64,000 nt of DNA from JALHNI01 sp965229305 (lineage in GTDB: Bacteria; Acidobacteriota; Terriglobia; Bryobacterales; Bryobacteraceae). The stretch is taken from the NCBI GenBank assembly GCA_965229305.1, contig CBDDIZ010000040.1, positions 1-64,000 of the forward strand, given 5' to 3'. Positions 7,654-22,270 of this stretch are shown piece after piece; within the stretch, counting starts at the first letter, position 1, and each line of letters opens with the position of its first letter. The translations under genes and the position numbers were made by a program. Below the pieces are notes generated by a model. The model was not told the origin of the DNA, ran no database searches, and saw only the letters and a program-made list of their open reading frames with translations.

Positions 7654-10600
7654 ATGCCACGTCTCATCCTCGCTGTCCTCCTCGCCGGTAGCCTCTTCGC
7701 TCAAAGCGAACGCGGTAGTATCTCGGGTCTCGCCGCAGACCCCACCGGTGCCGCCCTTGCCGGCGCCGAAGTCGTGGTCACCAACCTCGATACCAACGGC
7801 GTCTTACGCACCGTCACCGCCGCCACTGGCGAATACAGCGCTCCGAACCTCTCCCCCGGTCGTTACCGCGTCGAGATCACCATCACCGGCTTCAAGCGCT
7901 TCATTCAGCCCACCGCCGTGGTCACGGCCGGCTCCGTCGTCCGCGTCGACGCCACTCTCCAACTCGGTCAAACCACCGAACAGATCGAAGTCACCGCCGC
8001 CGCCAGCGTCGTCCAAACCGATAGCGCGCGTGTCTCCACCTCCGTCCAAAACAAGTTAGTCGACGAACTTCCGCTCGTCGTCGGCGGCGCCATGCGCAGC
8101 CCCTTCAACCTCGTCGCCGTCGCCGCCGAAGCCCGCGGGAGTGGCCAGCAGTTACAAATCGGCGGTGGTCAGGTCGCCCAATGGGACGCGACTCTCGACG
8201 GCCACTCCGTCGGCACCAACCGTTCCGGCGACACCGCCGAAGCCGCGCTCAACACGCCCTCCGTCGAAGCCCTCACCGAATTCAGCGTCGACACCAACGG
8301 CTTCAAAGCCGAGTACGGCCAGGCCGGCGGCGGCGTCATGACCTTCGCCAGTAAGTCCGGCACCAACCAGTTCCACGGTTCCGCCTACGACTTCCTCCGC
8401 AACGACAAACTCGACGCCCGCGGCTTCTTCGCCTCCTCCCGCTCCATCTACCGCCAAAACGACTTCGGCTTCTCCGCCTCCGGCCCCGTCGTCATTCCCA
8501 AGGTCTACAACGGCAAAAACAAGAGCTTCTGGTTCGTCTCTTACGAAGGCTTCCGCAATCGCGTCGGCGCCAACGCCACCATCCTCAACGTCCCCACGCC
8601 CGAAATGTACAACGGCGACTTCCGCAACTGGGTCGACGCTTCCAATCGCTTACTGCCCATCTATGACCCGCGCAGCACTCGCGCCTCCGGCAACGGCTTC
8701 GTGCGCGATCCCTATCCGAACAACCAGATTCCGGTCAATACCTTCTCGAAGACCGCCGCGGCCATCGCCGCCTTCGGCAAGGACATCGCCCCCAATCGGG
8801 GCGGCGTCCCTGGCACTTCCGCCTACGTCCGCAATAACTACATCGTCACCAGCGGCACCAACGTCACTCCCACCGACAAATGGAGCATCAAAGGCGACCA
8901 GATGATCGGCAGCAAGCATCGCGTCAGCTTCCTCTGGAACGACACCTCCTATCTCGGTAAGCCCGGCCCCGCCGGCGCTCCCGGTCTCCCCGGCACCCTC
9001 TACAACGGCTCCATCACCGACTGGCAGACCCACTCTTACCGCGCTTCCCACGACTGGACCATCTCCGCCAACATGGTCAACCATCTCTCCTGGTCGAAGA
9101 CGACGTTCGTCAAGAACGCCTACTCGCCCAACGTCGACAAGAACTGGAAAGACAAGGTCTGCATCAAGAACGCCGTCGATTGCAACCAGAACTTCCCCAC
9201 CATTAACTTCTCCGAGTTGAGTACCTGGGGCGGCGCCTCCTACAACGGCACCAATCAGCCGGGCTGGGGCTTGAAGAACGACCTGAGCTACATCCGCGGC
9301 TCTCACACCTTCAAGTTCGGCTTCCAGGAACAGATGCAGAACGCCGACGGTTTCGGTCAGCAGGACATCGCCGGCCGCGCCGACTTTAGTTACTTGAGCA
9401 CCAGCGTTCCCGGCATCACCGCTAACACCAGCGGCAGCTCCTTCGCCTCCTTCCTCGTCGGCGACGCCTTCCTCGGCCGCACCGAAACCATTCGCGCCGT
9501 CACTCAGAAGTATCCTTACTTCGGCTTCTACGCCCAGGACGACTGGCGCATCACCCGCCGCCTCACCCTGAATCTCGGCCTCCGCTACGACGTCACCCTG
9601 CCGCCTACCAACCTCAAAGACGAGTACTCCGACTTCAACCCCACCCGACCCAATCCCGGTGCTGACGGCCGCCTCGGCGCCCTCTGGTTCGCCGGCTTCG
9701 GACCCGGCCGTGAAAACCGCCGCAGCCTCGTCCCCGGCTGGTACGGTGGCTGGGGCCCGCGCATCGGCCTCGCTTACTCCTACAACGACAAAACCACCAT
9801 CCGCACCGCCTTCGGCCGCTCCTTCTCGCGCGTCACCGCCGTCCAGGGCAGCGGACACTTCGCCGGCTTCATCGGCCAGTACGTCTTCAACAACGCTTCT
9901 CAAGGCGTCCAGCCCACCTTCCGTCTCGATGAAGGTCTGCCCGCTTACACCCTGCCGCCTTCGATCGATCCCGCCTTCTCCAACCAGAACGACGTCGAAT
10001 ACTGGCAGGGTCAGGAGGCCACCCGCGCTCCCGAGAATCTCTTCTGGACCTTCAATATTCAACGTCAGTTGAGCTCCACCACCGTGCTCGAAGTCGGTTA
10101 CAACGCGAGCGTCGGCACCCACTTACAAACCGGCCTGCTGAACCTCAACCAGGTTCCCACCGCCGACTATCAGGCCCTCGTCAACCGCCTCGGCGTCACC
10201 CAGGCGCAGACGGTCATGCGCGGCGATATCCTCGCTCCCGCCGCCGTCGCCGCGGGTATCAAGGTCCCCTATCCCAGCTTCCTCAATCAGCGCATCCGCA
10301 CCGTGGCGCAGTCCATGCGCCCCTATCCCCAGTATCAGAACATCAATACCGACGTGCAGAATGGCGACAAGAGCGGCCACTCCAGCTACCACGCCATGAT
10401 CATCAAGATGGATCGCCGGTTCTCCAAGGGCCTCACCCTCAACTGGAACTACGTCTTCTCGAAGTTACTCACTGACTCCGACACTTACTTCGCCAATGCC
10501 TCCGGTTCCATGGACCAATACAACCGCCGTCTCGAAAAATCGATCGGCGCCTACGACCAGACCCACGCCTTCAAGTTCTCCACCCTGTATGACCTCCCCT

Positions 10601-11115
10601 TCGGCAAAGGTCAGCGCTGGTTCACCAAAGGCATCGCCAATCAGGTCATCGGCGGTTGGCGCATTTCCGCCATCCAGAGCTACAACAGCGGCACGCCCGT
10701 GGCCCTCACCCGCAATAACCCGCTCCCGATCTTCAACGAAATTAGTCGCCCCTTGGTCGACGCTTACGATAACTGGCGCGCTCCCATCGCCGGCAGCGAG
10801 TTCGATCCCGCCGTCGATCGCTTCTTAAAGCCGCGCTCCGCCTTCCCCACCCAGCCCAACGACTTCGGCAATGTCACCCGTTACAACCCGAAAGTCCGCA
10901 CCTTCTGGGGACAGAACGAAAACATCAGCATCGCGAAGACCTTCAACCTCACCGAACGCTTCCGCCTCGATTTCCGCGCCGAAGCCTTTAACCTGCTCAA
11001 CCGTGTCATCTTTGGGATCGGCGCCACCAACCTCGATTCCAACGCCCTTGGTCAGGTCACCGGCGCCGCCAACAGTCCGCGCCAGATGCAAATGGGGCTC
11101 AAGCTTTACTGGTAA
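7654..11115 (+). CDS. Carboxypeptidase-regulatory-like / TonB-dependent outer-membrane receptor (Oar-like)
   Basis: A 1,153-residue protein starting with a signal peptide (MPRLILAVLLAGSLFAQS). Residues about 20-105 form a carboxypeptidase regulatory-like beta domain (GSISGLAADPTGAALAGAEV). A plug-like region follows (ERA-type SVEALTEFSVDTNGFKAEYG, about 205-230), then a long barrel rich in Asn and aromatic residues that ends MQMGLKLYW, an aromatic C-terminus typical of outer-membrane beta-barrels. Such Oar-like receptors occur in large numbers in Acidobacteriota and are thought to import oligomeric nutrients. No energy-coupling or substrate gene is adjacent. The downstream VWA protein starts 12 bases after the stop, suggesting co-transcription. 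Confidence 0.88.
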   Translation: MPRLILAVLLAGSLFAQSERGSISGLAADPTGAALAGAEVVVTNLDTNGVLRTVTAATGEYSAPNLSPGRYRVEITITGFKRFIQPTAVVTAGSVVRVDATLQLGQTTEQIEVTAAASVVQTDSARVSTSVQNKLVDELPLVVGGAMRSPFNLVAVAAEARGSGQQLQIGGGQVAQWDATLDGHSVGTNRSGDTAEAALNTPSVEALTEFSVDTNGFKAEYGQAGGGVMTFASKSGTNQFHGSAYDFLRNDKLDARGFFASSRSIYRQNDFGFSASGPVVIPKVYNGKNKSFWFVSYEGFRNRVGANATILNVPTPEMYNGDFRNWVDASNRLLPIYDPRSTRASGNGFVRDPYPNNQIPVNTFSKTAAAIAAFGKDIAPNRGGVPGTSAYVRNNYIVTSGTNVTPTDKWSIKGDQMIGSKHRVSFLWNDTSYLGKPGPAGAPGLPGTLYNGSITDWQTHSYRASHDWTISANMVNHLSWSKTTFVKNAYSPNVDKNWKDKVCIKNAVDCNQNFPTINFSELSTWGGASYNGTNQPGWGLKNDLSYIRGSHTFKFGFQEQMQNADGFGQQDIAGRADFSYLSTSVPGITANTSGSSFASFLVGDAFLGRTETIRAVTQKYPYFGFYAQDDWRITRRLTLNLGLRYDVTLPPTNLKDEYSDFNPTRPNPGADGRLGALWFAGFGPGRENRRSLVPGWYGGWGPRIGLAYSYNDKTTIRTAFGRSFSRVTAVQGSGHFAGFIGQYVFNNASQGVQPTFRLDEGLPAYTLPPSIDPAFSNQNDVEYWQGQEATRAPENLFWTFNIQRQLSSTTVLEVGYNASVGTHLQTGLLNLNQVPTADYQALVNRLGVTQAQTVMRGDILAPAAVAAGIKVPYPSFLNQRIRTVAQSMRPYPQYQNINTDVQNGDKSGHSSYHAMIIKMDRRFSKGLTLNWNYVFSKLLTDSDTYFANASGSMDQYNRRLEKSIGAYDQTHAFKFSTLYDLPFGKGQRWFTKGIANQVIGGWRISAIQSYNSGTPVALTRNNPLPIFNEISRPLVDAYDNWRAPIAGSEFDPAVDRFLKPRSAFPTQPNDFGNVTRYNPKVRTFWGQNENISIAKTFNLTERFRLDFRAEAFNLLNRVIFGIGATNLDSNALGQVTGAANSPRQMQMGLKLYW

Positions 11116-11127
11116 GCTGATGCGTAG

Positions 11128-13053
11128 ATGGCCCGTAGCTTCATCACGGCGGCCGCTGGATCAGTCTTGGTCCTTGCCGCCTGTCGTGCGGCCATCGCCC
11201 AAACTCCTGACCAGCCTTTACGCGTCGACGTTAACTTAGTCCAAATCGACGCCATCGTCACCGATAAGTCGGGCCGCCACGTCACCAACCTCACCAAGGA
11301 CGACTTCGAACTCCTGGAGAATGGTGCCCCGCGGCCCCTCACTTATTTCAATTACGTCAGCCTCGGTCCTCCTTCCCCCGCTCGTGGTCCGGCCGCTTCC
11401 GGTGGACCGCTCGCTCTCGAGGACGTCCGCCGCACCCTCGCCCTCGTCGTCGACGACCTTCGTCTCACTCCCGCCAGCCTCCACTACACCAAAGAGGCTC
11501 TCGGTAAATTCATCGATCAACAGCTCGAACCCGGCGACCTCGCCGCCGTCATCACCACCAGCGGCCAACTCGGCCATCTCCAGCAATTCACCACCGACCG
11601 TCGCCAGCTCCGCCTCGCCATAGATCGTCTCCATCCCCAAACTCTCCCCGCCGGTGGCGGCATGTCCGAAGACATGCACCAGCGCAACTTCCAGATCCGC
11701 AACTTCAACCTCAGTTCCCTACAAGCCGTCCGCGCCATTGCCCGTGGCCTCCGCGACTTTCCTGGTCGCAAGTCCCTGATCATGTTCTCCGAGGGCTTCG
11801 AGGTCGGCATCCGCGCCCGCCGCAACGCCTACGACACCGCCCCCGACACCGAAGTCTTCTCCAGCGAAATCCTTGAGGTGGCTCAAGCCGTTCATCGCTC
11901 TTCCGCCGTCCTCTACGCCATCGATCCTCGTGGCGTCGCGGCGGAAAACATTCTGGCCGTCCGCCGCGCGCAAGCCGGCTTCGCCTATCTCGCCACCGAG
12001 TCCGGCGGACGTGCTGCCTTCGACACCAACGACCTCAACCAAAGTCTCGCCCGCGTTCTCGCCGACCAGTCCGGTTACTATCTCCTGGGCTACGTCCGGC
12101 CCAGCGTCGAAGGCCAAGCTCCCTCCGCTCCTCCCAAAATCACCCTCCGCCTCAGAGCCGGTGGCTATGAGGTGCGCTACCGCAAGGCCGCCTTGGGCCT
12201 CGATGAGCCAACCCGCAAGCCCGCCACCAATGCCGAGCTCCTCGCCGACGCCATCGCGTTCCCCTTCTCGCGCGGCAAGCTCCAACTGCGCTTTACGCCC
12301 ACCTTCACCTTGAATGAGCGCTCTCAGCCCATCGTCAAGGTGCTCCTCCACATTGATGCCGGTGCCGTCGAGTTCACCCCGCCCGACTCCCAGGGCCAAC
12401 GCACCGCCCGCCTCCACATTGCCCTCGCCGCCCAAGGCGGGGGACGAAACCGCGTGCCCCCGTCCATCCACAGCTACGACATCCGCCTGAAGCCCGATGC
12501 CTTCGAGCGTCAAAAACAGGGCGGCTTTGTCTATGCCCTGGAACAAGCCATCCCTCAGCCCGGCCCCTACCAACTGCACGCCGCCGTGCTCGATGAACAC
12601 TCCCGCGAAGTCGGTTCCGCCCACCGTTTCGTGGAGATCCCGGACGTGCGGAAAGGCCGCGTTGCGCTCTCCGGGATCACGATGCAGTCCGGAGATTGGC
12701 GCAAGGGCGCTCCCCTGGACGAATTGAGCCCCGCCATCCGGGAATTTACGCGCGGAGAGCCGTTCTCCTATGGCCTCACCGTCTACAACCCCCCTCGGGA
12801 CCCCAAAACCGGTCAACCCAGTCTCCAGCTTCAGCCCCGCCTCATCGCCCAGGGCAAAATCGTTTGGGAAGGGAAGCCCATCGCCGTGATTCAACCGCCT
12901 GGCGCCCCTCCGGACCGTCTCCCCGCCGGCGGCACCCTCACTCTCGGCTCCGCCACCACCCCCGGCCCGTACATTCTTGAGCTCCAAGTTATAAAAAGCG
13001 ACGCAAAAGTCGACACAATTGCCGAATGGACCGATTTTCAACTGCGTGACTAA
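11128..13053 (+). CDS. VWFA-related (acidobacterial) secreted protein
   Basis: A 641-residue protein with a signal peptide (about residues 1-25, ending AAIAQT). Residues about 30-75 read LRVDVNLVQIDAIVTDKSGR followed by HVTNLTKDDFELLENG, the standard opening of the acidobacterial VWFA-related family. A von Willebrand A-like domain follows (LALVVDDLRLTP, then the SLIMFSEGFEVG strand and AVLYAIDPRG). The MIDAS is degenerate: VVDD replaces DxSxS. The C-terminal third is beta-rich with no recognisable domain. It is probably an exported adhesion or scaffold protein; its tight spacing to the receptor gene suggests they work together. Confidence 0.85.
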   Translation: MARSFITAAAGSVLVLAACRAAIAQTPDQPLRVDVNLVQIDAIVTDKSGRHVTNLTKDDFELLENGAPRPLTYFNYVSLGPPSPARGPAASGGPLALEDVRRTLALVVDDLRLTPASLHYTKEALGKFIDQQLEPGDLAAVITTSGQLGHLQQFTTDRRQLRLAIDRLHPQTLPAGGGMSEDMHQRNFQIRNFNLSSLQAVRAIARGLRDFPGRKSLIMFSEGFEVGIRARRNAYDTAPDTEVFSSEILEVAQAVHRSSAVLYAIDPRGVAAENILAVRRAQAGFAYLATESGGRAAFDTNDLNQSLARVLADQSGYYLLGYVRPSVEGQAPSAPPKITLRLRAGGYEVRYRKAALGLDEPTRKPATNAELLADAIAFPFSRGKLQLRFTPTFTLNERSQPIVKVLLHIDAGAVEFTPPDSQGQRTARLHIALAAQGGGRNRVPPSIHSYDIRLKPDAFERQKQGGFVYALEQAIPQPGPYQLHAAVLDEHSREVGSAHRFVEIPDVRKGRVALSGITMQSGDWRKGAPLDELSPAIREFTRGEPFSYGLTVYNPPRDPKTGQPSLQLQPRLIAQGKIVWEGKPIAVIQPPGAPPDRLPAGGTLTLGSATTPGPYILELQVIKSDAKVDTIAEWTDFQLRD

Positions 13054-13384
13054 ATTTTTTTTATCGAGAAGTGCCTGTCTTTTGAATAACCTACGAGTAC
13101 CACCGGCCTTAGGGGACACCAAAACGTAATTTTCTGGGGGTACCACGCTTGCCAAGCCCGGTACCCTTTGCTAATCTAAACCTCGTGGATGAGCGGCGAC
13201 GCGAATCCGAACTGCTGGTGCGTCAATAGCCCGCCCGCTACGATCTTCCCCAAAGATCTCAACCAGAAAGAGCCGATGTAAAACAAGGCTGTCTGGAAGA
13301 AGAAAAAAGGGATGAAAAAAAAGATCGAAAAAGCGGTAGACAAAGACGGAAGGGTGAGATAGACTAGCAAATGGCTGAACGAGA

Positions 13385-13413
13385 TTGACGGTAGGGCGCT
13401 CCCCGGTGATAAT
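13385..13413 (+). promoter_or_regulatory. rRNA operon promoter
   Basis: TTGACG (13385-13390) and GATAAT (13408-13413) with a 17-base spacer give the best sigma-70-type match ahead of the 16S gene. A short hairpin (GGTGAT...ATCACC, 13405-13423) overlaps the expected start site. Transcription would begin near 13,420. Confidence 0.6.
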
Positions 13414-13650
13414 ACAAATCACCTTGTGGTTGGAGTCGCGATTCTGAGGCCGCTGGGCCTGTGGATGTAACCCGCCTGCTGCAGCAAATCGCTGCTTTCT
13501 TGTAACTGCTTTAAGTTCTTCTGGTGATCCTCGCATTGAGGTGATCTGGAAACCGCCTTTCGAGGCCGCCAGTTGAGATGCTTTCTTTTGATCGCATCGA
13601 AAGCTGGTCAGTTGTTTGACAACCTGATTGGATGCGAAGTTCGAACTCGT

Positions 13651-15335
<1,685 letters not shown>

Positions 15336-15458
15336 AGTTTGATTTCGCTTCGGCCTGGTGTCGAAGCGCTCGCATCCAATTGGCCTCGAGATCATTTATT
15401 GTTGGCTCGAGCTGGTAAGCTTTCTTCGGATCGCATCGGCCGGCTCGCCAAACCTCCA

Positions 15459-15534
15459 GGGGCTGTAGCTCAGCTGGGAGAGCGCCTGATTTGCATTCAG
15501 GAGGTCATCGGTTCGATCCCGTTCAGCTCCACCA
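15459..15534 (+). tRNA. tRNA-Ala (anticodon TGC)
   Basis: A 76-base cloverleaf with an encoded CCA end. The acceptor arm GGGGCTG pairs with CAGCTCC with one G-U. The anticodon loop is TTTGCAT in the stem CTGA/TCAG, and the T loop GTTCGATCC is standard. It is the first of the two tRNAs in the 16S-23S spacer. Confidence 0.96.
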
Positions 15535-15564
15535 GCTTCCCTGCTCAACTGGAATTACAGGTTT

Positions 15565-15641
15565 GGGCCTGTAGCTCAGGTGGCTAGAGCGCACCCCTGA
15601 TAAGGGTGAGGTCGATAGTTCGAGTCTATCCAGGCCCACCA
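15565..15641 (+). tRNA. tRNA-Ile (anticodon GAT)
   Basis: A 77-base cloverleaf with an encoded CCA end. The acceptor arm GGGCCTG pairs with CAGGCCC, the anticodon loop is CTGATAA and the T loop AGTTCGAGTCT is standard. It follows tRNA-Ala by 30 bases; the more familiar spacer order is Ile then Ala. Confidence 0.96.
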
Positions 15642-15742
15642 TCTCGCACAGTCTGATTGCTGTGCGGTGGGTGCTAACAAGTTTTGATCTCCGGCAGAAC
15701 CCAACTTCGGGTGATGCTGTGGGTCCTGATCTTTGAAAATTG

Positions 15743-18852
<3,110 letters not shown>

Positions 18853-18888
18853 CCCAAAGATCAGTCAATTTTGGTCCTCCTCGGACCT

Positions 18889-19008
18889 GACGACTTTGGG
18901 TGACCCTAGCGCAGGGGTCCCACCCGTTCCCATTCCGAACACGGTAGTTAAGCCCTGCAGCCCCGATGGTACTGCGCGCGCAAGTGTGTGGGAGAGTAGG
19001 AAGTCGCC
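18889..19008 (+). rRNA. rrf: 5S ribosomal RNA
   Basis: About 120 bases with the conserved core GGGGTCCCACCCGTTCCCAT and CGAACACGG...GTTAAGCCCTGCAG, followed by GATGGTACTGC and GGGAGAGTAGG. Terminal helix: CGACTT near 18,891 with AAGTCG near 19,001. It follows the 23S gene by about 105 bases, in the usual operon position. Confidence 0.93.
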
Positions 19009-19016
19009 CGATTAAT

Positions 19017-19054
19017 AAAGCCCGCTGGCTAACCCCAGTGGGCTTTTCCCTTTT
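19017..19054 (+). terminator. Rho-independent terminator of the rRNA operon
   Basis: The stem AAAGCCCGCTGG pairs with CCAGTGGGCTTT (one G-U) around a six-base loop and is followed by a T-rich run (TTTTCCCTTTT). It begins a few bases after the 5S gene. Confidence 0.85.
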
Positions 19055-19073
19055 GCGTCCACCCCGGCGGCCC

Positions 19074-19685
19074 CTAGGGCCGCTCCACCAACTCTGCTCC
19101 CGCCGGCAGCACAAACTTAAACAGATCCTCGCGGATCGGCCCCCCCAATTGCTCCTCCGCGAACTTGAACTGCATGCTGGCCCCGTCCTGCCCGGCCACA
19201 TGTACTTGGCGCAGCTCCCCTTGCCGCCCCACCCAGAATTCCACTTCCCGGTAGGGCGACTTCGCCGACTTCGGTGTCGCCTTTACCCGGAGCAACTCGC
19301 CTTCGCTCTCGGCTCGGAATTCACGGAAGTCCCGGTTGAAATCGAGTCGTCCCATCAGGAAGGCGAGTGGCGCCCTTAAGTCGTCGGTCGTCTTCAGCGG
19401 ACTCTTCTCCACCTGGTTCATGGCCGGCGAGTAGAACCACCCGAATTTGCCGTCGGACAGGAACAGCTTGCCCTCCGGGTGGCGATATTCCCAGCGCATC
19501 CGGCCGGGCTTCTTGAGAAACAGGATGCCGTTTTCGGTTCGCGCGGGCTGGCCGCCGCCGCGGTAGCGCTGCTCAAAGCGCAATTGCAGGGTGCCCGCAG
19601 TGTTGTAGCGCTTCTCGATCATGGCCAAAACCCTGGGCAGGTCGGTTGGCAACTGCATCAGCAGCGACAGAGGAGGAAGAATCAA
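19074..19685 (-). CDS. lolA: Outer-membrane lipoprotein carrier protein LolA
   Basis: A 203-residue protein with the LolA fold pattern: repeated beta strands beginning AGTLQLRFEQRYRG, then LFLKKPGRMRWEYRHPEGKL and FLSDGKFGWFYSPAMNQVEK. LolA carries lipoproteins across the periplasm from LolCDE to LolB. A leader should be present; the N-terminus (MILPPLSLLMQLPTDLP) is short and only weakly hydrophobic, so the annotated start may be too late or the leader unusual. The gene converges on the rRNA terminator, and its start overlaps the pdxH stop by four bases, so the two are probably co-transcribed. Confidence 0.85.
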   Translation of the reverse strand: MILPPLSLLMQLPTDLPRVLAMIEKRYNTAGTLQLRFEQRYRGGGQPARTENGILFLKKPGRMRWEYRHPEGKLFLSDGKFGWFYSPAMNQVEKSPLKTTDDLRAPLAFLMGRLDFNRDFREFRAESEGELLRVKATPKSAKSPYREVEFWVGRQGELRQVHVAGQDGASMQFKFAEEQLGGPIREDLFKFVLPAGAELVERP

Positions 19686-20296
19686 GGAGCCAGCCTTTCC
19701 CGCGACCAGGCGCTGCCTTCGCGCCGGTAGCGTAGGCGATCGTGCAGACGATTCGGCCGCCCCTGCCAGAACTCGAACTCGTCCACCGCCACCCGATAGC
19801 CGCCCCAGTTTTCGGGAAGCGCGATTTCGCCTTCGCCGACGGCGGCTAACCGCTCTTCCAGCGCGCCGCGGCCAGCGATGACTTGGCTTTGCGGAGAAAT
19901 GGCGGCGCCGGCTTGGCTGCCGCGCGGGCGGCTGCGGAAGTACTCGAGCGACTCTTCGCGACTGACTTTGCTCGCCTTGCCACGCAGGCGCACTTGGCGT
20001 TCGAGCTCATTCCAATAAAACAGCAGGGCAACCTGAGGGTTGGACGCGAGTTCGCGGCCTTTGGCGCTCTCGTAGTTCGTAAAAAACGTGATGCCCTCGG
20101 CGCTAAAGCCCTTCATGAGAACGATGCGGGCGTTGGGGCCGGCGGTGGCGAGCGTCATGGCGTTGGGCTCGCGGAGGCCCGATTTCACGGCCTCGTCAAA
20201 CCACTGAGCGAATTGAATCCAAGGGTCGGCGGAGGCGTCTTCCTCGCTTAATCCGCCGCGCGTGTAACTCTCGCGCAAGAAGGCGAAATTGCTCAT
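19682..20296 (-). CDS. pdxH: Pyridoxamine 5'-phosphate oxidase
   Basis: A 204-residue protein. FMN- and substrate-binding motifs are visible: NAMTLATAGPNARIVLMKGF (about 45-64), GITFFTNYESAKGREL, VALLFYWNELERQVR, and the C-terminal WQGRPNRLHDRLRY with the conserved R-L-H-D-R. It oxidises pyridoxamine or pyridoxine 5'-phosphate to pyridoxal 5'-phosphate in the cytosol. The length is about normal (E. coli 218). It is upstream of lolA in the same unit and divergent from the foldase gene at 20351. Confidence 0.93.
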   Translation of the reverse strand: MSNFAFLRESYTRGGLSEEDASADPWIQFAQWFDEAVKSGLREPNAMTLATAGPNARIVLMKGFSAEGITFFTNYESAKGRELASNPQVALLFYWNELERQVRLRGKASKVSREESLEYFRSRPRGSQAGAAISPQSQVIAGRGALEERLAAVGEGEIALPENWGGYRVAVDEFEFWQGRPNRLHDRLRYRREGSAWSRERLAP

Positions 20297-20350
20297 ACTT
20301 CGATATACTAGTGGTTTCGCATCCCTTTCCGCGAGGAGACTCTACCCTTT

Positions 20351-22270
20351 ATGTTCGATTTGTTCCGCCGGCGTGACACGGCCGTGCGTTATCTGCTGGG
20401 CGCTGTGCTGTTGATCATCGCGTTCTCGATGGTGGTGACGCTGATCCCTGGCGTTGGCTCGAGCAGCGCCACGGACGACCGTAATGACACGGTGGCGAAG
20501 ATTGGCGACGACAAAATCACGGTCCGCGATGCGGTGGTGAGTATTCAAAATGTGATGCGCCGGCAGAACGTGCCGCCGAGCGCGGTGAAGAGCCTCGTGG
20601 ACAACTTCCTGGACTCGATGATCTCGAGCCGCGTGATGGCGCTGCAGGCGAGCAAGATGGGCCTGTCGCTGTCGGATAAAGATCTGGCCGAGACGATTCG
20701 CTCGCGCGTGCCCCAGTTGTTCCCGAACGGGCAGTTCATGGGCCGTGAAGCTTACGAGGCCTTCCTGGCGCAGAATGGCATGAACGTGCAGGAGTTCGAA
20801 ATGAACGTCCGCCGCAGCATTGCCGTCGACCGCATGGGCAAGATGATCGAAGACAGCATTGTGGTCACCGATAAAGAATTGATGGACGACTACAAGGCGA
20901 GCAACGAGAAAGTGAAGATCGAGTATCTGGCGCTGCCGGAAGATGCGTTCAAGAACTCGGTGAATTTGAGCGAAGCGGACATGAAGGCGGCGTATGACCG
21001 CGATCCTGGTGCTTATAACTTCCCGGTGCGCTACAGCTACACGCTGGTGGTCTTTGACGAGGCCCGCACGGCGGCGTCCTTCCCGGTGAACGATGCAGAC
21101 TTGCTCAAGCTCTATCAGGCGACGCCGGACCGGTTCCGGCAGCCGGAGCGCGTGAAGGTGCGGCACATTCTGATCAAGTCGGCGCCGGGCGGCGATGCGA
21201 ACAAGGCCCTGGCGACGGCGAACGATGTGCTGAAGCAACTGAAGGCCGGCGGCGACTTTGCCGCGCTGGCGAAGAAGTTCTCCGATGACCCCGGTAGCAA
21301 GGAAGCGGGCGGCGATCTGGGCTACGTGGTGCGGGGCCAGACGGTGAAGGAATTCGAAGCGTCGGCGTTCTCGCTGAAGCCGAATGAGATCAGCAACCCG
21401 GTGAAGACGGAGTTCGGTTACCACATCATCCAGACGCTGGAGCATCAGCAACCGCGGATGCAGCCGTTCGAAGAAGTTCGCGAGCAGTTGAAGGCGGAGT
21501 TCAACAAAGACGCGGCGGCGACGAAGATGGCCGCCAATGCCGATGCGGCGCGTTTGGAATTGATCAAGTCGCCGAGCCAGGCGGACGCGATCGCGGCCAA
21601 GTATGCGGCCACGCTGATCCGCGCGGATAAGGCGCAGACGCAGACGTTTGGCGAGTTGGGCCAGGTGCCCGAGCTCGCGGCCGCCCTGGGCGCAATGAAG
21701 AAGGGCGATGTGGGCAGCACGATCACGTTGCCGAACAATCGCATCGTGCTCCCGATCCTGCGCGACACTCATCCGGTGGAACGGATGAAGTACGAAGAAG
21801 CGAAAGATCTGATCCGGCTGAGCGAGACCACGCGCCTGAGCGTGGACCTGTTCAACCAGAAGTTTGCGGCTCTGACGGCGGCGGCGAAGGCGCCGGGCGC
21901 TGACTTCGCCCAGTTGGCAAAGACCTACAACGCCGAGAACAAGACGCCGGCGGAATTTGGACGGGCCGGGTTTGTGGAAGGCCTGGGCGCGGCGAGCGCG
22001 TTCAACGACGCGTTCCTCTCGCCGGTGGGCACGGTGGGCGGTCCGGTTTCAGTGGACCGCAAGCGCGTATTCTTCCGGGTGAAGGAACATATCGAGCCGG
22101 ATCTCGGCAAGTTCGCAGCGGAACGGAGCGCGATTGTCGATCGGTTGCGCCAGAAGAAGGCGCGCGAGCGCATGGAACTGTTCGAAGCCGGCCTGCTCGA
22201 AGAGCTGGTGCGCAAGGGCACGGTGAAGATCTACGAAGACGCTCGCCAGAAGGTCGTCGCGGCCTTCTAG
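20351..22270 (+). CDS. SurA/PpiD-like peptidylprolyl isomerase (membrane-anchored foldase)
   Basis: A 639-residue protein with an N-terminal membrane anchor (YLLGAVLLIIAFSMVVTLIP, about residues 15-34). A SurA-N/PpiD-like helical region follows (VAKIGDDKITVRDAVVSIQN, about 55-74). A parvulin domain lies at about 265-365 (RVKVRHILIKSAPGGD ... GGDLGYVVRGQ ... EFGYHIIQTLEHQQP). The C-terminal half resembles a second, degenerate parvulin region. The architecture matches PpiD, an inner-membrane chaperone acting on proteins leaving the Sec channel. The stop overlaps the GTG start of the dedA-like gene by one base. Confidence 0.88.
   Translation: MFDLFRRRDTAVRYLLGAVLLIIAFSMVVTLIPGVGSSSATDDRNDTVAKIGDDKITVRDAVVSIQNVMRRQNVPPSAVKSLVDNFLDSMISSRVMALQASKMGLSLSDKDLAETIRSRVPQLFPNGQFMGREAYEAFLAQNGMNVQEFEMNVRRSIAVDRMGKMIEDSIVVTDKELMDDYKASNEKVKIEYLALPEDAFKNSVNLSEADMKAAYDRDPGAYNFPVRYSYTLVVFDEARTAASFPVNDADLLKLYQATPDRFRQPERVKVRHILIKSAPGGDANKALATANDVLKQLKAGGDFAALAKKFSDDPGSKEAGGDLGYVVRGQTVKEFEASAFSLKPNEISNPVKTEFGYHIIQTLEHQQPRMQPFEEVREQLKAEFNKDAAATKMAANADAARLELIKSPSQADAIAAKYAATLIRADKAQTQTFGELGQVPELAAALGAMKKGDVGSTITLPNNRIVLPILRDTHPVERMKYEEAKDLIRLSETTRLSVDLFNQKFAALTAAAKAPGADFAQLAKTYNAENKTPAEFGRAGFVEGLGAASAFNDAFLSPVGTVGGPVSVDRKRVFFRVKEHIEPDLGKFAAERSAIVDRLRQKKARERMELFEAGLLEELVRKGTVKIYEDARQKVVAAF

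Noticed and set aside
13171..13536. Minus-strand frames of up to 121 residues in the rRNA leader
   Set aside because: Hydrophobic, low-complexity, no ribosome site, and they overlap the rRNA promoter and leader.
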